This document shows positions 28,179-36,735 of a stretch of DNA of 64,000 nucleotides, one piece after another. The first letter of the stretch is position 1; each line of letters starts with the position of its first letter. The position numbers and the translations under genes were made by a program. The stretch spans positions 248,001 through 312,000 of the forward strand of contig ONEL01000001.1 in assembly GCA_900316835.1 (NCBI GenBank), given 5' to 3'. The notes below the pieces were generated by a model. It was not told where the DNA came from and ran no database searches. It worked only from the letters and a program-made list of their open reading frames with translations. Origin of the DNA: an uncultured Prevotellaceae bacterium (GTDB lineage Bacteria; Bacteroidota; Bacteroidia; Bacteroidales; Muribaculaceae).

Positions 28179-29318
28179 TTATTTCCCTTTTATGGGTTTG
28201 ATGCCAATGCCTGGGATGTCGTGAAGTGTGATTTTGCCATTTTCAACAGTCATGCCATCGAAGCGGTCGTTAGCGATGAGCAGGTTACCATCGAGGTCGG
28301 CAAAGTCAACAACCGGCGATAAGTTGGCTGCCGCTGTCACAGCACACGAAGTCTCTGTCATGCAGCCTATCATCACCTTCATGTCGAGAGCGCGAGCTAA
28401 GGTTACCATCTTGTGAGCCTCATGCAGACCTGTGCTCTTCATGAGCTTGATGTTGATACCGTCGTATACACCTTTGAAGCGCAGTATGTCAGGCAGGCGC
28501 TGGAAGGCCTCGTCGGCAATGATGGGCAGTGGCGAGCGCTCACGCAACCATGCCGTTTCGTCAATCATTGTCTTGTCAAATGGCTGTTCCACAAAGATGC
28601 AACCACGGTCCTTGAGCCAGTAGCACATCTCTAAGGCTTCTTCCTTGTTTTTCCAGCCTTGATTGACATCGACGCAGATGGGCACGTTGGTCATACTCTT
28701 GATGACTTCAACTGTCTCCTTGTCGTTATCAAGACCCATTTTCACTTTGAGTAGTTTATAGGGCGAAGCTTCTTTCACTTTTTGGCGAACAACCTCCTCG
28801 GTGTCGATGCCAATGGTAAAACTGGTGACGGGAGTCTTGTCGGGATTATATCCCCAAATCTTATACCATGGTTGCCCCATGATTTTGCCTAGCAGGTCAT
28901 GCAGAGCGATGTCTACACTGGCCTTGGCAGCGCGGTTGTTGGGAGCCACACTGTCAACATAGGTAAGAATGTCTTCAACCTTGAATGGGTCATTAAACTG
29001 ACTTAAGTCGAGGCTACTCAAGAACTTGGTAACGCTCTCAACACTTTCGCCAAGATAGGGAGGCATTGACGCCTCGCCATAACCAATGATACCATCATAC
29101 TCAAGCTGTACTTGCACATCGGGGGTGGTGGTGCGACTGTAACGCGCCAGGTTGAACGCATGGCGCAATTTGAGTTCATAGGGTGCAAACGATAGGTTAA
29201 GCCTACCAGTTTTTGCTACTTTCTTTGTTGCCTTACCCTTGGCCGAGATTGAGATAGGTGCCGAGGCAGCCAGTAGTCCCAATCCTGTTCCTACCAAAAA
29301 TTTTCTTCGATTCATCAT
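28179..29318 (-). CDS. L-Ala-D/L-Glu dipeptide epimerase (exported, enolase superfamily)
   Basis: 379 residues. The N-terminus MMNRRKFLVGTGLGLLAAS is a twin-arginine-type or lipid-free export signal. The rest is an enolase-superfamily muconate-lactonising subgroup protein: KVKMG carries the KxK acid-base lysine, DVNQGW, EQPF and ADEAF provide the three metal-binding acidic residues, and INIKLMKSTG the second catalytic lysine. Family members of this subgroup epimerise L-Ala-D-Glu from peptidoglycan to L-Ala-L-Glu. The neighbouring NlpC/P60 and transglutaminase-like genes on the same strand support murein-peptide use. The export signal suggests action outside the cytoplasm, unlike E. coli YcjG. 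Confidence 0.9.
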   Translation of the reverse strand: MMNRRKFLVGTGLGLLAASAPISISAKGKATKKVAKTGRLNLSFAPYELKLRHAFNLARYSRTTTPDVQVQLEYDGIIGYGEASMPPYLGESVESVTKFLSSLDLSQFNDPFKVEDILTYVDSVAPNNRAAKASVDIALHDLLGKIMGQPWYKIWGYNPDKTPVTSFTIGIDTEEVVRQKVKEASPYKLLKVKMGLDNDKETVEVIKSMTNVPICVDVNQGWKNKEEALEMCYWLKDRGCIFVEQPFDKTMIDETAWLRERSPLPIIADEAFQRLPDILRFKGVYDGINIKLMKSTGLHEAHKMVTLARALDMKVMIGCMTETSCAVTAAANLSPVVDFADLDGNLLIANDRFDGMTVENGKITLHDIPGIGIKPIKGK

Positions 29319-29388
29319 GTTATTATATTTATTCAGTTAATAAGTAACGTGTTTAGAAAACAATATTAAAAAAATTACTACTAATCTC

Positions 29389-30534
29389 TTAATTATTAAA
29401 GTACCACTTGTGATCGCGCACATAGACAATGCCCTTGGTGCCAATTTGCCCGTCAATTCGGCTTATTGAAAGGGGAGAATAAAGATAATCAGGAGCTTCG
29501 GGGTTAAGATCATTAATCTTTACCTGTCCTGAGCAGTGGATAAACTTGCCATCGTGCAAATATAACCCTACATGAGTAACGCGCTTTGTCGTACTGTTGC
29601 CAAAGAATAACAGGTCGCACAAGCGTGCATTGTGCCAATCATCAATCTTTAGTCCTGTAAGTGCTTGTTGTGACGCATCACGTTGCAAGATTATTCCGTT
29701 AGAGAAATAACTCACCTTTACCAGTCCAGAGCAATCGGTCATTTTGGTTGTTGTACCACCCCACAAGTAGGTAGATCCCATCATGCGCTTAGCGGTCTTT
29801 TCAATTTTCTCCAGATTGATATCTTGTTGTGCCCACTTGTCGAAATATTCCACACTGCTTCTTGGTACCCATCCCTTGCGACCGTCGGGGGTGCGAAGTT
29901 GAGCCCATCCATCTTTAAATGCTTCAGCCATGAGGATGTCGCCAAGCACCAGGTCGCTAACTGTCTCATCTCCACCTGGCTCTGTAACAAGACGGTCATC
30001 GTAGACTGTAACAATGCAACGGAAGCCTCTGTTCCAAGCCTTGAGGTCTTCTTGCGAGACAAACATTACTGAACTCTCAGGAACATAAGCAATGTAATCG
30101 TCGGGGCATTGAACTCTCAACCACTCTCCCACTTCTTCCAGCACACGCAGTGGAGTGCCCATAGTGCTTTGAGTAGCTACCTCGGCCGAGTGCTTGGGTT
30201 CACAACGCAGAGTTGCTACCGAGAGTTTCACAAGTGCCCATTGCTTATTAAGTGCGATGGCAGTAGAAAGCACCTTCACATTATTGACACATTTTATATT
30301 ATTTGCCACTAATGCGTCGTTAATTGCTTGCAACTGCTCAGGATACCCCACCGAGCCTTCAAGCACGGCAATGCTATCTTTAATTGTAGTTGAAATATCC
30401 CACACTGCCACGCGCTTGTCGGGGGCAATGCGTGTTTTGAGCACATTTAACACACTATCCACACTTGTTGCACTTGCCATTGCAGCCATAGCTACTAGCA
30501 ACAGGCTCATTATGTTTCGTTTCATGTTCATCAC
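29389..30534 (-). CDS. NlpC/P60 family murein-peptide hydrolase with SH3 domains
   Basis: 381 residues with a signal peptide (about 1-22, ending AMASA). Two SH3-like regions (about 100-230: LRVLEEVGEWLRVQCPDDYIAYVP and LVLGDILMAEAFKDGWAQLRTPDGRKGWVP) precede an NlpC/P60 catalytic domain: catalytic Cys in TDCSGLVKVSYF, His in RVTHVGLYL, and a third polar residue in KFIHCSG. The layout matches the YkfC-like gamma-D-glutamyl-L-diamino acid endopeptidases that release L-Ala-D-Glu. It overlaps the transglutaminase-like gene by 4 nt and is followed by the epimerase, which would act on its product. Confidence 0.93.
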   Translation of the reverse strand: MMNMKRNIMSLLLVAMAAMASATSVDSVLNVLKTRIAPDKRVAVWDISTTIKDSIAVLEGSVGYPEQLQAINDALVANNIKCVNNVKVLSTAIALNKQWALVKLSVATLRCEPKHSAEVATQSTMGTPLRVLEEVGEWLRVQCPDDYIAYVPESSVMFVSQEDLKAWNRGFRCIVTVYDDRLVTEPGGDETVSDLVLGDILMAEAFKDGWAQLRTPDGRKGWVPRSSVEYFDKWAQQDINLEKIEKTAKRMMGSTYLWGGTTTKMTDCSGLVKVSYFSNGIILQRDASQQALTGLKIDDWHNARLCDLLFFGNSTTKRVTHVGLYLHDGKFIHCSGQVKINDLNPEAPDYLYSPLSISRIDGQIGTKGIVYVRDHKWYFNN

Positions 30535-31949
30535 TTTATCTTTGTTATTGATTTCACTTCAAGATGCGATTTCCATGTGTCGTAATACAAGTTTCCCTTG
30601 CGCCATTCCACCTCTCCTGGCTGGAAATCGACGGTCTCACTGCGAATGAATTTTTTTTCAGGACTGAGTTTGTCACCTATAGCCTCGTTGGATGCCATGC
30701 GATACACATCAATACCTGTAGCGTAGTAGTTGTTCATGGGCGTACCCACAGCACTGCGTCCAAACGACTGGTCGGTGGGCACCCAGCCAATTCCCTCAAA
30801 GTAGGTCTCAGCCCAATCGTGCCAGTTAATCTCGTCGGGGTGTAGCATCCAGCCACTCTCCCATCGAGCAGGAATGCCTAAGCTCCGCACCAGTGTGATA
30901 TACATCAGTGCCACTTGTCCACAGTCGCCGTGACCGTTGGCCATGACATATTCAGGCATATTTTTGATTGTACTATATTCACGAGCGCCAGCCCAGGGAT
31001 AACGAGATGATATCCAATTAAATATCTTAGAAGCCTGTAATACTGGATTAGTTTCACCCTCTACTATCTCACGAGCTAGGACACGAGTGTCGTCGGTTAT
31101 AACGATGTGGGGAGGATAATTGCCAGTAAATTCCTTATATTCCGCACTATTTTTATCGTAAGGTTCAAGCATAGCCAGCAAGTCGTCTTGAGCAATGTGG
31201 CGCTCGGCAACATCGTAGCTGAACGTGTATTCAAAATGAGTGGGCTTGCCTTTCTCGGTTTTTGCTTCCATATACACCGTGTGATGCTTGCTACCTTCGC
31301 TATAGGTAACAGGATAATTGCTCGACTCGAGCTTTATGTTACGCTGACGCAAGTTCTGATAGGGAAACGGCATCCACACTCGCAGTGTCTCGCCAGCGGG
31401 AATAGCATCGGCATTGACATCAAGGTAGAATCTCACCACGATATGTCGCCAATCGCGCAAGCCATTGGCATCGGCAGGCGAGTGCATTGCTTCAAGATAG
31501 TAACGGCGACGAGTGTTATAGGTATCCCACTTCTCAGCGTCATGATCTTCTTTTAGCTCGTCGGCAAGCAACCACAAGTTACGAACCGACTTGCGAAACC
31601 ACCATTCCTTGCCATCAATTACCATGTATTCAATCTTGCTGTCGCGTTTCCACTTTGCAATTTGTTCTTGAGTCACATTTGGCATCTTAGCTTTTATCTG
31701 CTTGAGCCCCTCCTCGGGAGTCATTGTGAAATCCTTGCGAATGCGCCCCATGATAGTGTTGAGCGAGTCAATGCGCACTTCCTCACTTGCTCTTACTCCC
31801 TTGGGCAAGGACTTCATGAACTGCTCGGCCTTAAGAAATTCACCACGGTCCATCATGTCCTCCACTTTAGAGACCCAATTGGTTTGCGCCACAGCCGTCA
31901 TAGCTATTGCCATTAATGCTGAGACCATTAACTTTCTATTTATTTTCAT
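30531..31949 (-). CDS. Secreted transglutaminase-like domain protein
   Basis: 472 residues with a signal peptide (1-22, ending AVAQ). After an N-terminal helical region and a beta-rich domain (HIVVRFYLDVNADAIPAGE), a transglutaminase-like papain-fold core contains the catalytic triad: Cys in ANGHGDCGQVALMYITLVRS, His in INWHDWAETYF and Asp in WVPTDQSFG. Such secreted proteins are usually peptidases rather than cross-linkers. First gene of the operon with the NlpC/P60 peptidase and dipeptide epimerase, so a role in trimming murein peptides before the P60 enzyme is likely (inference). Confidence 0.9.
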   Translation of the reverse strand: MKINRKLMVSALMAIAMTAVAQTNWVSKVEDMMDRGEFLKAEQFMKSLPKGVRASEEVRIDSLNTIMGRIRKDFTMTPEEGLKQIKAKMPNVTQEQIAKWKRDSKIEYMVIDGKEWWFRKSVRNLWLLADELKEDHDAEKWDTYNTRRRYYLEAMHSPADANGLRDWRHIVVRFYLDVNADAIPAGETLRVWMPFPYQNLRQRNIKLESSNYPVTYSEGSKHHTVYMEAKTEKGKPTHFEYTFSYDVAERHIAQDDLLAMLEPYDKNSAEYKEFTGNYPPHIVITDDTRVLAREIVEGETNPVLQASKIFNWISSRYPWAGAREYSTIKNMPEYVMANGHGDCGQVALMYITLVRSLGIPARWESGWMLHPDEINWHDWAETYFEGIGWVPTDQSFGRSAVGTPMNNYYATGIDVYRMASNEAIGDKLSPEKKFIRSETVDFQPGEVEWRKGNLYYDTWKSHLEVKSITKIK

Positions 31950-31974
31950 AGTGTATATTAATTTTTATCAACGA

Positions 31975-31982
31975 CAAAAGTA
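31975..31982 (-). promoter_or_regulatory. Putative promoter box of the murein-peptide operon
   Basis: TACTTTTG on the minus strand (31982-31975) matches TAnnTTTG, 25 nt before the transglutaminase start codon. The nearest TTG (32009-32007) is 24 nt further up, slightly too far. Confidence 0.5.
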
Positions 31983-32043
31983 AGAAAAAATATTAAAAAT
32001 ACACTACAATCCATAATTTTTTTATTCACATTTGTATTTATTG

Positions 32044-32052
32044 TAAATTTGC
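32044..32052 (+). promoter_or_regulatory. Putative promoter box of the GNAT-nitroreductase unit
   Basis: TAAATTTGC is a perfect TAnnTTTGC box 21 nt upstream of the GNAT start codon. A -33 partner at ideal spacing is not visible. Confidence 0.5.
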
Positions 32053-32073
32053 AACAAAAAACACTGGACAAAG

Positions 32074-32547
32074 ATGAAAATTCGCAGAGCAAAGAATGAG
32101 GATATTCCTCGCATTCACGAGTTATTGACTCAAGTGAATAACGTTCATGCCAATGGACGTCCCGACTTGTTTAAGAGCGGTAATCGCAAGTACACCGACG
32201 AGCAGTTGATAGAAATCATTGCCGATGCCGACGCTCGTCCCATCTTCATTGCCGCCGACGATAATGACCGCGTGCTGGGATATTGCTTTGGAGTAGTGGA
32301 ACAGTTTATCAACGATAACAATCGCACCGACGTGAAAACGCTCTATATCGACGACCTTTGCGTCGACGAGGCTTGTCGCCGAAGGCACATAGCCAAGCAA
32401 CTCTATGAGCATGTTCTCAACTATGCCCGCACCAGCGGGTTCTATAATGTGACGCTCAACGTGTGGGAGTGCAACCCTGGTGCCCGAGCGTTCTACGACA
32501 GTTGTGGCATGCGGCCATTGAAGACTTATCTCGAAACAATATTATAA
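32074..32547 (+). CDS. GNAT family N-acetyltransferase
   Basis: 157 residues with a complete GNAT fold: N-terminal MKIRRAKNEDIPRIHELL, a central strand, then LYIDDLCVDEACRRRHIAKQLYEHV with the R/Q-x-x-G/A-x-A-type acetyl-CoA loop (RRRHIAKQL, the usual Gly replaced by His), and the C-terminal NVWECNPGARAFYDSCGM. Probably acetylates an amine on a small molecule or protein; the substrate cannot be predicted. The nitroreductase gene begins 5 bp after its stop, indicating co-transcription. Confidence 0.88.
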   Translation: MKIRRAKNEDIPRIHELLTQVNNVHANGRPDLFKSGNRKYTDEQLIEIIADADARPIFIAADDNDRVLGYCFGVVEQFINDNNRTDVKTLYIDDLCVDEACRRRHIAKQLYEHVLNYARTSGFYNVTLNVWECNPGARAFYDSCGMRPLKTYLETIL

Positions 32548-32552
32548 TAACA

Positions 32553-33227
32553 ATGGATTTAATAGAAGCAATACGCAAGCGCCACTCGGTGCGGCATTAC
32601 ACCACGCAAGATATTGAGCCTGAGAAACTTGATGCGCTCAACAAACTTGTAGATGAGTGCAATGAGCAAGGTGGCCTACACATTCAGCTCATCACTAATG
32701 AGCCCCGCTCCTTTGGCGAAAGCTTGCTGGCACGATATGGCAAGTTTAGCGGTGTAAAGAACTATTTTGCCATGATTGGTAACAAGGGCGACAAGCTTGA
32801 TGAAATAGTGGGCTACTATGGCGAGAAACTAGTGCTTGAGGCACAACGAATGGGACTAAACACCTGCTGGGTGGGTCTAAGCTACAAGAAAATTGGTAGT
32901 GTTCTCGACATTGCCGCCGGAGAGAAACTAGTGTGTGTGATAGCTGTGGGCTATGGAGCAAAACCTGGTGTAGATCACAACAACAAGTCACCTAACAAGG
33001 TAAGCACAACCGATGTTAGACAAGCACCTCACTGGTATCAGCGTGGCATTGCATGTGCTTTATTAGCTCCCACAGCTATCAACCAGCAGAAGTTTAAGTT
33101 CACTCTCCACAATGACAATGCTGTGAGTGTAAAAGCAGGCTTAGGGCCCTACTCCAAGGTGGACTTGGGCATTGTGCGCTACCATTTTGAAATAGGAGCG
33201 GGTATTGAAAGCTTTGAGTGGATATAG
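32553..33227 (+). CDS. Nitroreductase family protein
   Basis: 224 residues from ATG 32553 (MDLIEAIRKRHSVRHYTTQ). The frame is open 30 codons further upstream, but that part overlaps the GNAT gene and is not coding. The opening RKRHSVRHY is the FMN-phosphate-binding pattern of nitroreductases, followed by a YGEKLVLEAQRMGLNTCWVG block and ALLAPTAINQQKFKF. The arrangement fits the TM1586-like nitroreductase group, FMN-dependent NAD(P)H oxidoreductases of unclear substrate. Cytoplasmic, second gene of a two-gene unit ending in a strong terminator. Confidence 0.88.
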   Translation: MDLIEAIRKRHSVRHYTTQDIEPEKLDALNKLVDECNEQGGLHIQLITNEPRSFGESLLARYGKFSGVKNYFAMIGNKGDKLDEIVGYYGEKLVLEAQRMGLNTCWVGLSYKKIGSVLDIAAGEKLVCVIAVGYGAKPGVDHNNKSPNKVSTTDVRQAPHWYQRGIACALLAPTAINQQKFKFTLHNDNAVSVKAGLGPYSKVDLGIVRYHFEIGAGIESFEWI

Positions 33228-33300
33228 TGTAAAAAAATCAAGAAAATGCGTAGTTTATAGCTTTTGTAAAACATCCTAAAAAGGTGAATGGATTGCAGAT

Positions 33301-33348
33301 AAAAAAGTATCGCCATTGAGTTTCATCCCAATGGCGATACTTTTTTTG
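33301..33348. terminator. Bidirectional terminator between nitroreductase and amylase genes
   Basis: A-run then GTATCGCCATTG pairs with CAATGGCGATAC then T-run, giving at least an 18-bp stem with a 10-nt loop. A/T tracts on both sides mean it can stop transcription from both convergent genes. Confidence 0.9.
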
Positions 33349-33373
33349 TATAATCTTATTGAATTTCAATAGC

Positions 33374-34708
33374 TTATCTCTTCTTGAGAATGAGATATTG
33401 GAAAGGCTGAAGCTTGATGGATTTGCGCAGACGCATGCGTTTGCCAGTGTAGACATTAGTCAATTTCACGTTCTTCCACTGGGCAGGGATGTTCTTTAGG
33501 GTTTGTGGTGTGTTGCGCACATTAACAAGCACAAGAAACTTACCCTTGCTATCACTACGCTCAAATGCCAGCACATTATCGTCGGGGAAGTATGCGACAT
33601 CACCGCTGCGGAATGCTGAGTTCTTTTTGTAGATAGAAATCAATCGCTTGTGTGTCTTGTAAACATCAGGGTTAGAATTCCAGTCAACCGGAACATAATT
33701 AAAGAAGTTAATCTTTTCGGGATAAGCGACTTCTTGCTCGCCATAGACTAGCATGCCACCATGCAGGAAAGTGGTAGCCACAAATGCCGCAATAGCACCT
33801 TTCTTGCTGCCAAACTGCTGAACAGTAGAATATTTTGTAGCCTCGTCGTGATTAGTGGTAAAGCGCAACTTTACTTTATCGGCGGGAATTTCGCCATATT
33901 CTTGCTTGTCCACATCAAGAAGATGACTTGCGGGCTTGCCTTTAACAAAGACACGATCGAGTGCCCCCATGAAGTTCCATGCATAGTTCATGTCGAATCC
34001 TCCCTTAACGAGATTGTCGGGGTTTGCACCTTCGGCAAGCATGAGAAGACGGCGTGGAGCAGCGGCCTTACGCAAGCGAGAAAAAGCATCATTCCAGAAG
34101 TCGGAAGGCACTTGGTCGGCAACATCACAACGCAGTCCGTCAAGTCCCACTTCATTAATCCAGAACATCATAGCATCAATCATTGCCTCACGCATGTCGT
34201 GGTTATCATAGTTAAGGTCGGCGACATCGGTCCAGTCGGTTCCTGGAGGGAAGATCACGTTGCCATCCTTGTCTTGAGTGTACCAGTCCTTGTGGTCTTT
34301 CATCCACACGTTGTCCCATGCAGTGTGATTAGCCACCCAGTCGACGATGAGAGCCATGCCGTACTTATGACACGAGTCGGCAAGAGCTTTTACGTCATCG
34401 ATTGTGCCAAACTCAGGATTTACAGCCTTGTAGTCGCTGATAGAATAAGGAGAATTCTTGCTCTTTATTTTACCAATGGGATAAATGGGCATCACCCACA
34501 TAACATTTGCTCCCAGGTCGCTAATTGCCGAAACACGGCAAGCAACAACTTTCAACGAATTTTCAGGAGCAAAAACACGAGGATTGACCTGGTACATGAC
34601 CACATCTTTCATTGCTGGCAGCTCGAAATTGATAGTGCGCGCATTAACCAATGGCATGCTCGCAACAATCATTGCCACCAAGCAAACTAGTGATAAAGTT
34701 TTTTTCAT
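33374..34708 (-). CDS. Secreted GH13 alpha-amylase family glycosidase
   Basis: 444 residues with a Sec signal peptide (1-23, ending LVNA). A GH13 (beta/alpha)8 barrel with all four conserved regions: VDWVANH (122-128), GLRCDVAD (191-198, nucleophile Asp195), LAEGAN (225-229, acid/base Glu226) and TTNHDEA (284-290, Asp288). The C-terminal beta domain (from about 360) ends in FQYLILKKR. It hydrolyses or rearranges alpha-1,4 glucans in the periplasm or outside the cell. No SusCD pair is nearby, so it is not an obvious starch utilisation locus. A 309-codon frame on the opposite strand is a shadow. Confidence 0.93.
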   Translation of the reverse strand: MKKTLSLVCLVAMIVASMPLVNARTINFELPAMKDVVMYQVNPRVFAPENSLKVVACRVSAISDLGANVMWVMPIYPIGKIKSKNSPYSISDYKAVNPEFGTIDDVKALADSCHKYGMALIVDWVANHTAWDNVWMKDHKDWYTQDKDGNVIFPPGTDWTDVADLNYDNHDMREAMIDAMMFWINEVGLDGLRCDVADQVPSDFWNDAFSRLRKAAAPRRLLMLAEGANPDNLVKGGFDMNYAWNFMGALDRVFVKGKPASHLLDVDKQEYGEIPADKVKLRFTTNHDEATKYSTVQQFGSKKGAIAAFVATTFLHGGMLVYGEQEVAYPEKINFFNYVPVDWNSNPDVYKTHKRLISIYKKNSAFRSGDVAYFPDDNVLAFERSDSKGKFLVLVNVRNTPQTLKNIPAQWKNVKLTNVYTGKRMRLRKSIKLQPFQYLILKKR

Positions 34709-34737
34709 GATAAGTAAATGGATATTAGTAATATGAT

Positions 34738-36129
34738 TTAAATTAATGATTCAACAATCTTTTTCACATCCTCACCAAGCTGTTGAGCCATTTCCATGGT
34801 GTGGGCCTCGCTATAGATGCGGATAATGGGCTCAGTGTTACTCTTGCGCAGGTGTGCCCAGCCATCCTCAAAGTCAATCTTCACGCCATCGATAGTGGTC
34901 AAGTTCTCATCTTTATAATGCTCTTTAACTGCATCAAGAATCTTGTCGACATCCATAGCAGGGGTGAGTTGAAGCTTGGTTTTTGCTATGCTATACTGTG
35001 GATAAGTAGCCTTGAGCTCGCTCACCTTCTTGCCACTGCGAGCAAGCAATGAAAGGAACAAAGCAACCCCCACCAGAGCATCGCGACCATAGTGCAACTC
35101 AGGATATATGACTCCACCATTTCCCTCGCCACCTATCACAGCTCCAGTGCGACGCATCTCGGTTGTGACATTAACTTCGCCAACGGCGGCTGCTGTATAG
35201 TTGCAACCATGAGCTTGAGTAACATCGCGTAAAGCGCGCGACGACGACAAATTAGAAACTGTAGAACCAGGAGTGTGAGACAGAACATAGTCGGCGACAG
35301 CCACAAGTGTATATTCCTCAACAAAGAACTCACCATTTTCCATAACAATGGCCAGTCGATCCACATCGGGGTCAACAACAAAGCCCACGTGGGCCTTACC
35401 CTGCTTCATGAAGTCCTGGATGGCAGTAAGATTTTCGGGGATTGGTTCAGGTGTGTGTCCAAAGTTTCCTGTTGGGTCACAGAAAAGCTTAATAATGTTC
35501 TCGCGCTTCACACCCAGAGCCTCAAGCAACTGAGGTATCGCCACTCCGCCCACCGAATTAACGGCGTCGACGGCGACGGTGAAATTGGCATTCTTTATAG
35601 CCTCAATGTCTACAAGCTTGAGCTGCTTAACAGCCTCAATGTGTCGCCGCAGGCAAGTGTAATTCTTTTGCTCTCGACCCAAGCTGTCGACTTGTGCGAA
35701 TTCAAAATCTTCGGCATCGGCTATGCGAAGAACCTCTTTTCCTTGCTCATCGGTAAGGAACTCACCTTTTTCATTAAGTAGCTTGAGCGCATTCCATTGC
35801 TTGGGGTTGTGAGAAGCAGTGATGATAATGCCTCCACAAGCTTTTTCCCACACTACAGCAAGCTCGGTGGTGGGAGTAGTTGCTAACCCAATGTTTACCA
35901 CATCAAATCCCATTCCAGTGAGAGTTCCAACAACCAGGTTGAGCACCATGCGCCCCGACAGGCGTGCATCGCGACCTACTACTATCACATTAGAATTAGA
36001 TGATGAATTGCGACGAATGAAAGTGGCATAGGCACTAGTGAACTTAACGATATCAAGTGGTGATAAACCATCGCCAGCTTTACCACCTATTGTTCCACGT
36101 ATGCCTGATATTGATTTTATTAGCGACAT
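34738..36129 (-). CDS. glmM: Phosphoglucosamine mutase
   Basis: 463 residues, an alpha-D-phosphohexomutase: catalytic serine loop TASHNP (Ser106), metal loop DPDVDR (about 242-247), sugar loop GEGNGGVI and phosphate-binding RKSNTEPIIRIYSEA at the C-terminus. The length and sequence character correspond to the Bacteroidetes GlmM that interconverts glucosamine-6-P and glucosamine-1-P for UDP-GlcNAc synthesis; phosphomannomutase activity is the alternative. It follows the DHH phosphoesterase and a DUF4827 lipoprotein on the same strand, a gene order seen often in Bacteroidales. Confidence 0.9.
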   Translation of the reverse strand: MSLIKSISGIRGTIGGKAGDGLSPLDIVKFTSAYATFIRRNSSSNSNVIVVGRDARLSGRMVLNLVVGTLTGMGFDVVNIGLATTPTTELAVVWEKACGGIIITASHNPKQWNALKLLNEKGEFLTDEQGKEVLRIADAEDFEFAQVDSLGREQKNYTCLRRHIEAVKQLKLVDIEAIKNANFTVAVDAVNSVGGVAIPQLLEALGVKRENIIKLFCDPTGNFGHTPEPIPENLTAIQDFMKQGKAHVGFVVDPDVDRLAIVMENGEFFVEEYTLVAVADYVLSHTPGSTVSNLSSSRALRDVTQAHGCNYTAAAVGEVNVTTEMRRTGAVIGGEGNGGVIYPELHYGRDALVGVALFLSLLARSGKKVSELKATYPQYSIAKTKLQLTPAMDVDKILDAVKEHYKDENLTTIDGVKIDFEDGWAHLRKSNTEPIIRIYSEAHTMEMAQQLGEDVKKIVESLI

Positions 36130-36156
36130 AGACTATAATATTTTAAGTTTCAGAAA

Positions 36157-36732
36157 TTAAATTTGATTGCGGAAGTAACGCACATGATACAAGTAGGGCT
36201 GAACATTAGATATTTCACTTGCCCACCCATATTGCGACTTGATAATAAGATTTACTTCACTATCAACGCCCAGGAAAGTGAGAGGTAGCTGAATGCCATA
36301 TCCCCACTGCGACGAAACTGTTAAGGTGTAGTTGTTATACTGAAAATAGGTGGGAGCGGCATTCATGTCGTTCTCGTTACCAGAACCTATCATCTCGTTA
36401 TAAGTATACCAGTAGTAAAGATTGTAACGCATGTAGCGGAAGTAGATTTTCTCCGATGTCTTTGCCTTGTCGGTCTTGCGGTCACCAGCTTTAAGCACTT
36501 GCATGTAAACATTTCCTTCGGGGTCGATGCGATAATAAGGCGCGTCGCTACCTATCTCAAAAACAGTGTCCTTAGGCACCTCGTTTACTACCCTGCAATT
36601 AGCTAGATAAGCATTAGTTGCTTGGCGCTCTTTGTTTAGTAGGTCGGCATAGCTTTCGCTATCTTTACATGACGTCATCGACAACGTTGAAAGCAATGCC
36701 ACGAGCATTAAAAGATTTCTTGACTTAATCAT
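36157..36732 (-). CDS. DUF4827 domain lipoprotein
   Basis: 191 residues with a lipoprotein signal peptide and lipobox LSMTSC (Cys about residue 22). The mature part (KVVNEVPKDTVFEIG-like segment, then YMQVLKAGD, YFRYMRYNLYYWYT, LPLTFLGVDSEVNLIIKSQYG) resembles the DUF4827 family of Bacteroidetes envelope lipoproteins, with some FKBP-like sequence character. Role unknown. It lies 3 bp after the DHH phosphoesterase gene and 27 bp before glmM, a conserved neighbourhood. Confidence 0.85.
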   Translation of the reverse strand: MIKSRNLLMLVALLSTLSMTSCKDSESYADLLNKERQATNAYLANCRVVNEVPKDTVFEIGSDAPYYRIDPEGNVYMQVLKAGDRKTDKAKTSEKIYFRYMRYNLYYWYTYNEMIGSGNENDMNAAPTYFQYNNYTLTVSSQWGYGIQLPLTFLGVDSEVNLIIKSQYGWASEISNVQPYLYHVRYFRNQI

Positions 36733-36735
36733 ATT

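Noticed and set aside
32463..32552. Longer nitroreductase start inside the GNAT gene
   Set aside because: The nitroreductase fold begins at MDLIEAIRKRHS (32553), and the extension reads out of frame through GNAT codons.
33761..34690. 309-codon open frame opposite the GH13 gene
   Set aside because: The minus strand encodes a full amylase with all catalytic motifs; the opposite frame shows no recognisable domain or start context.
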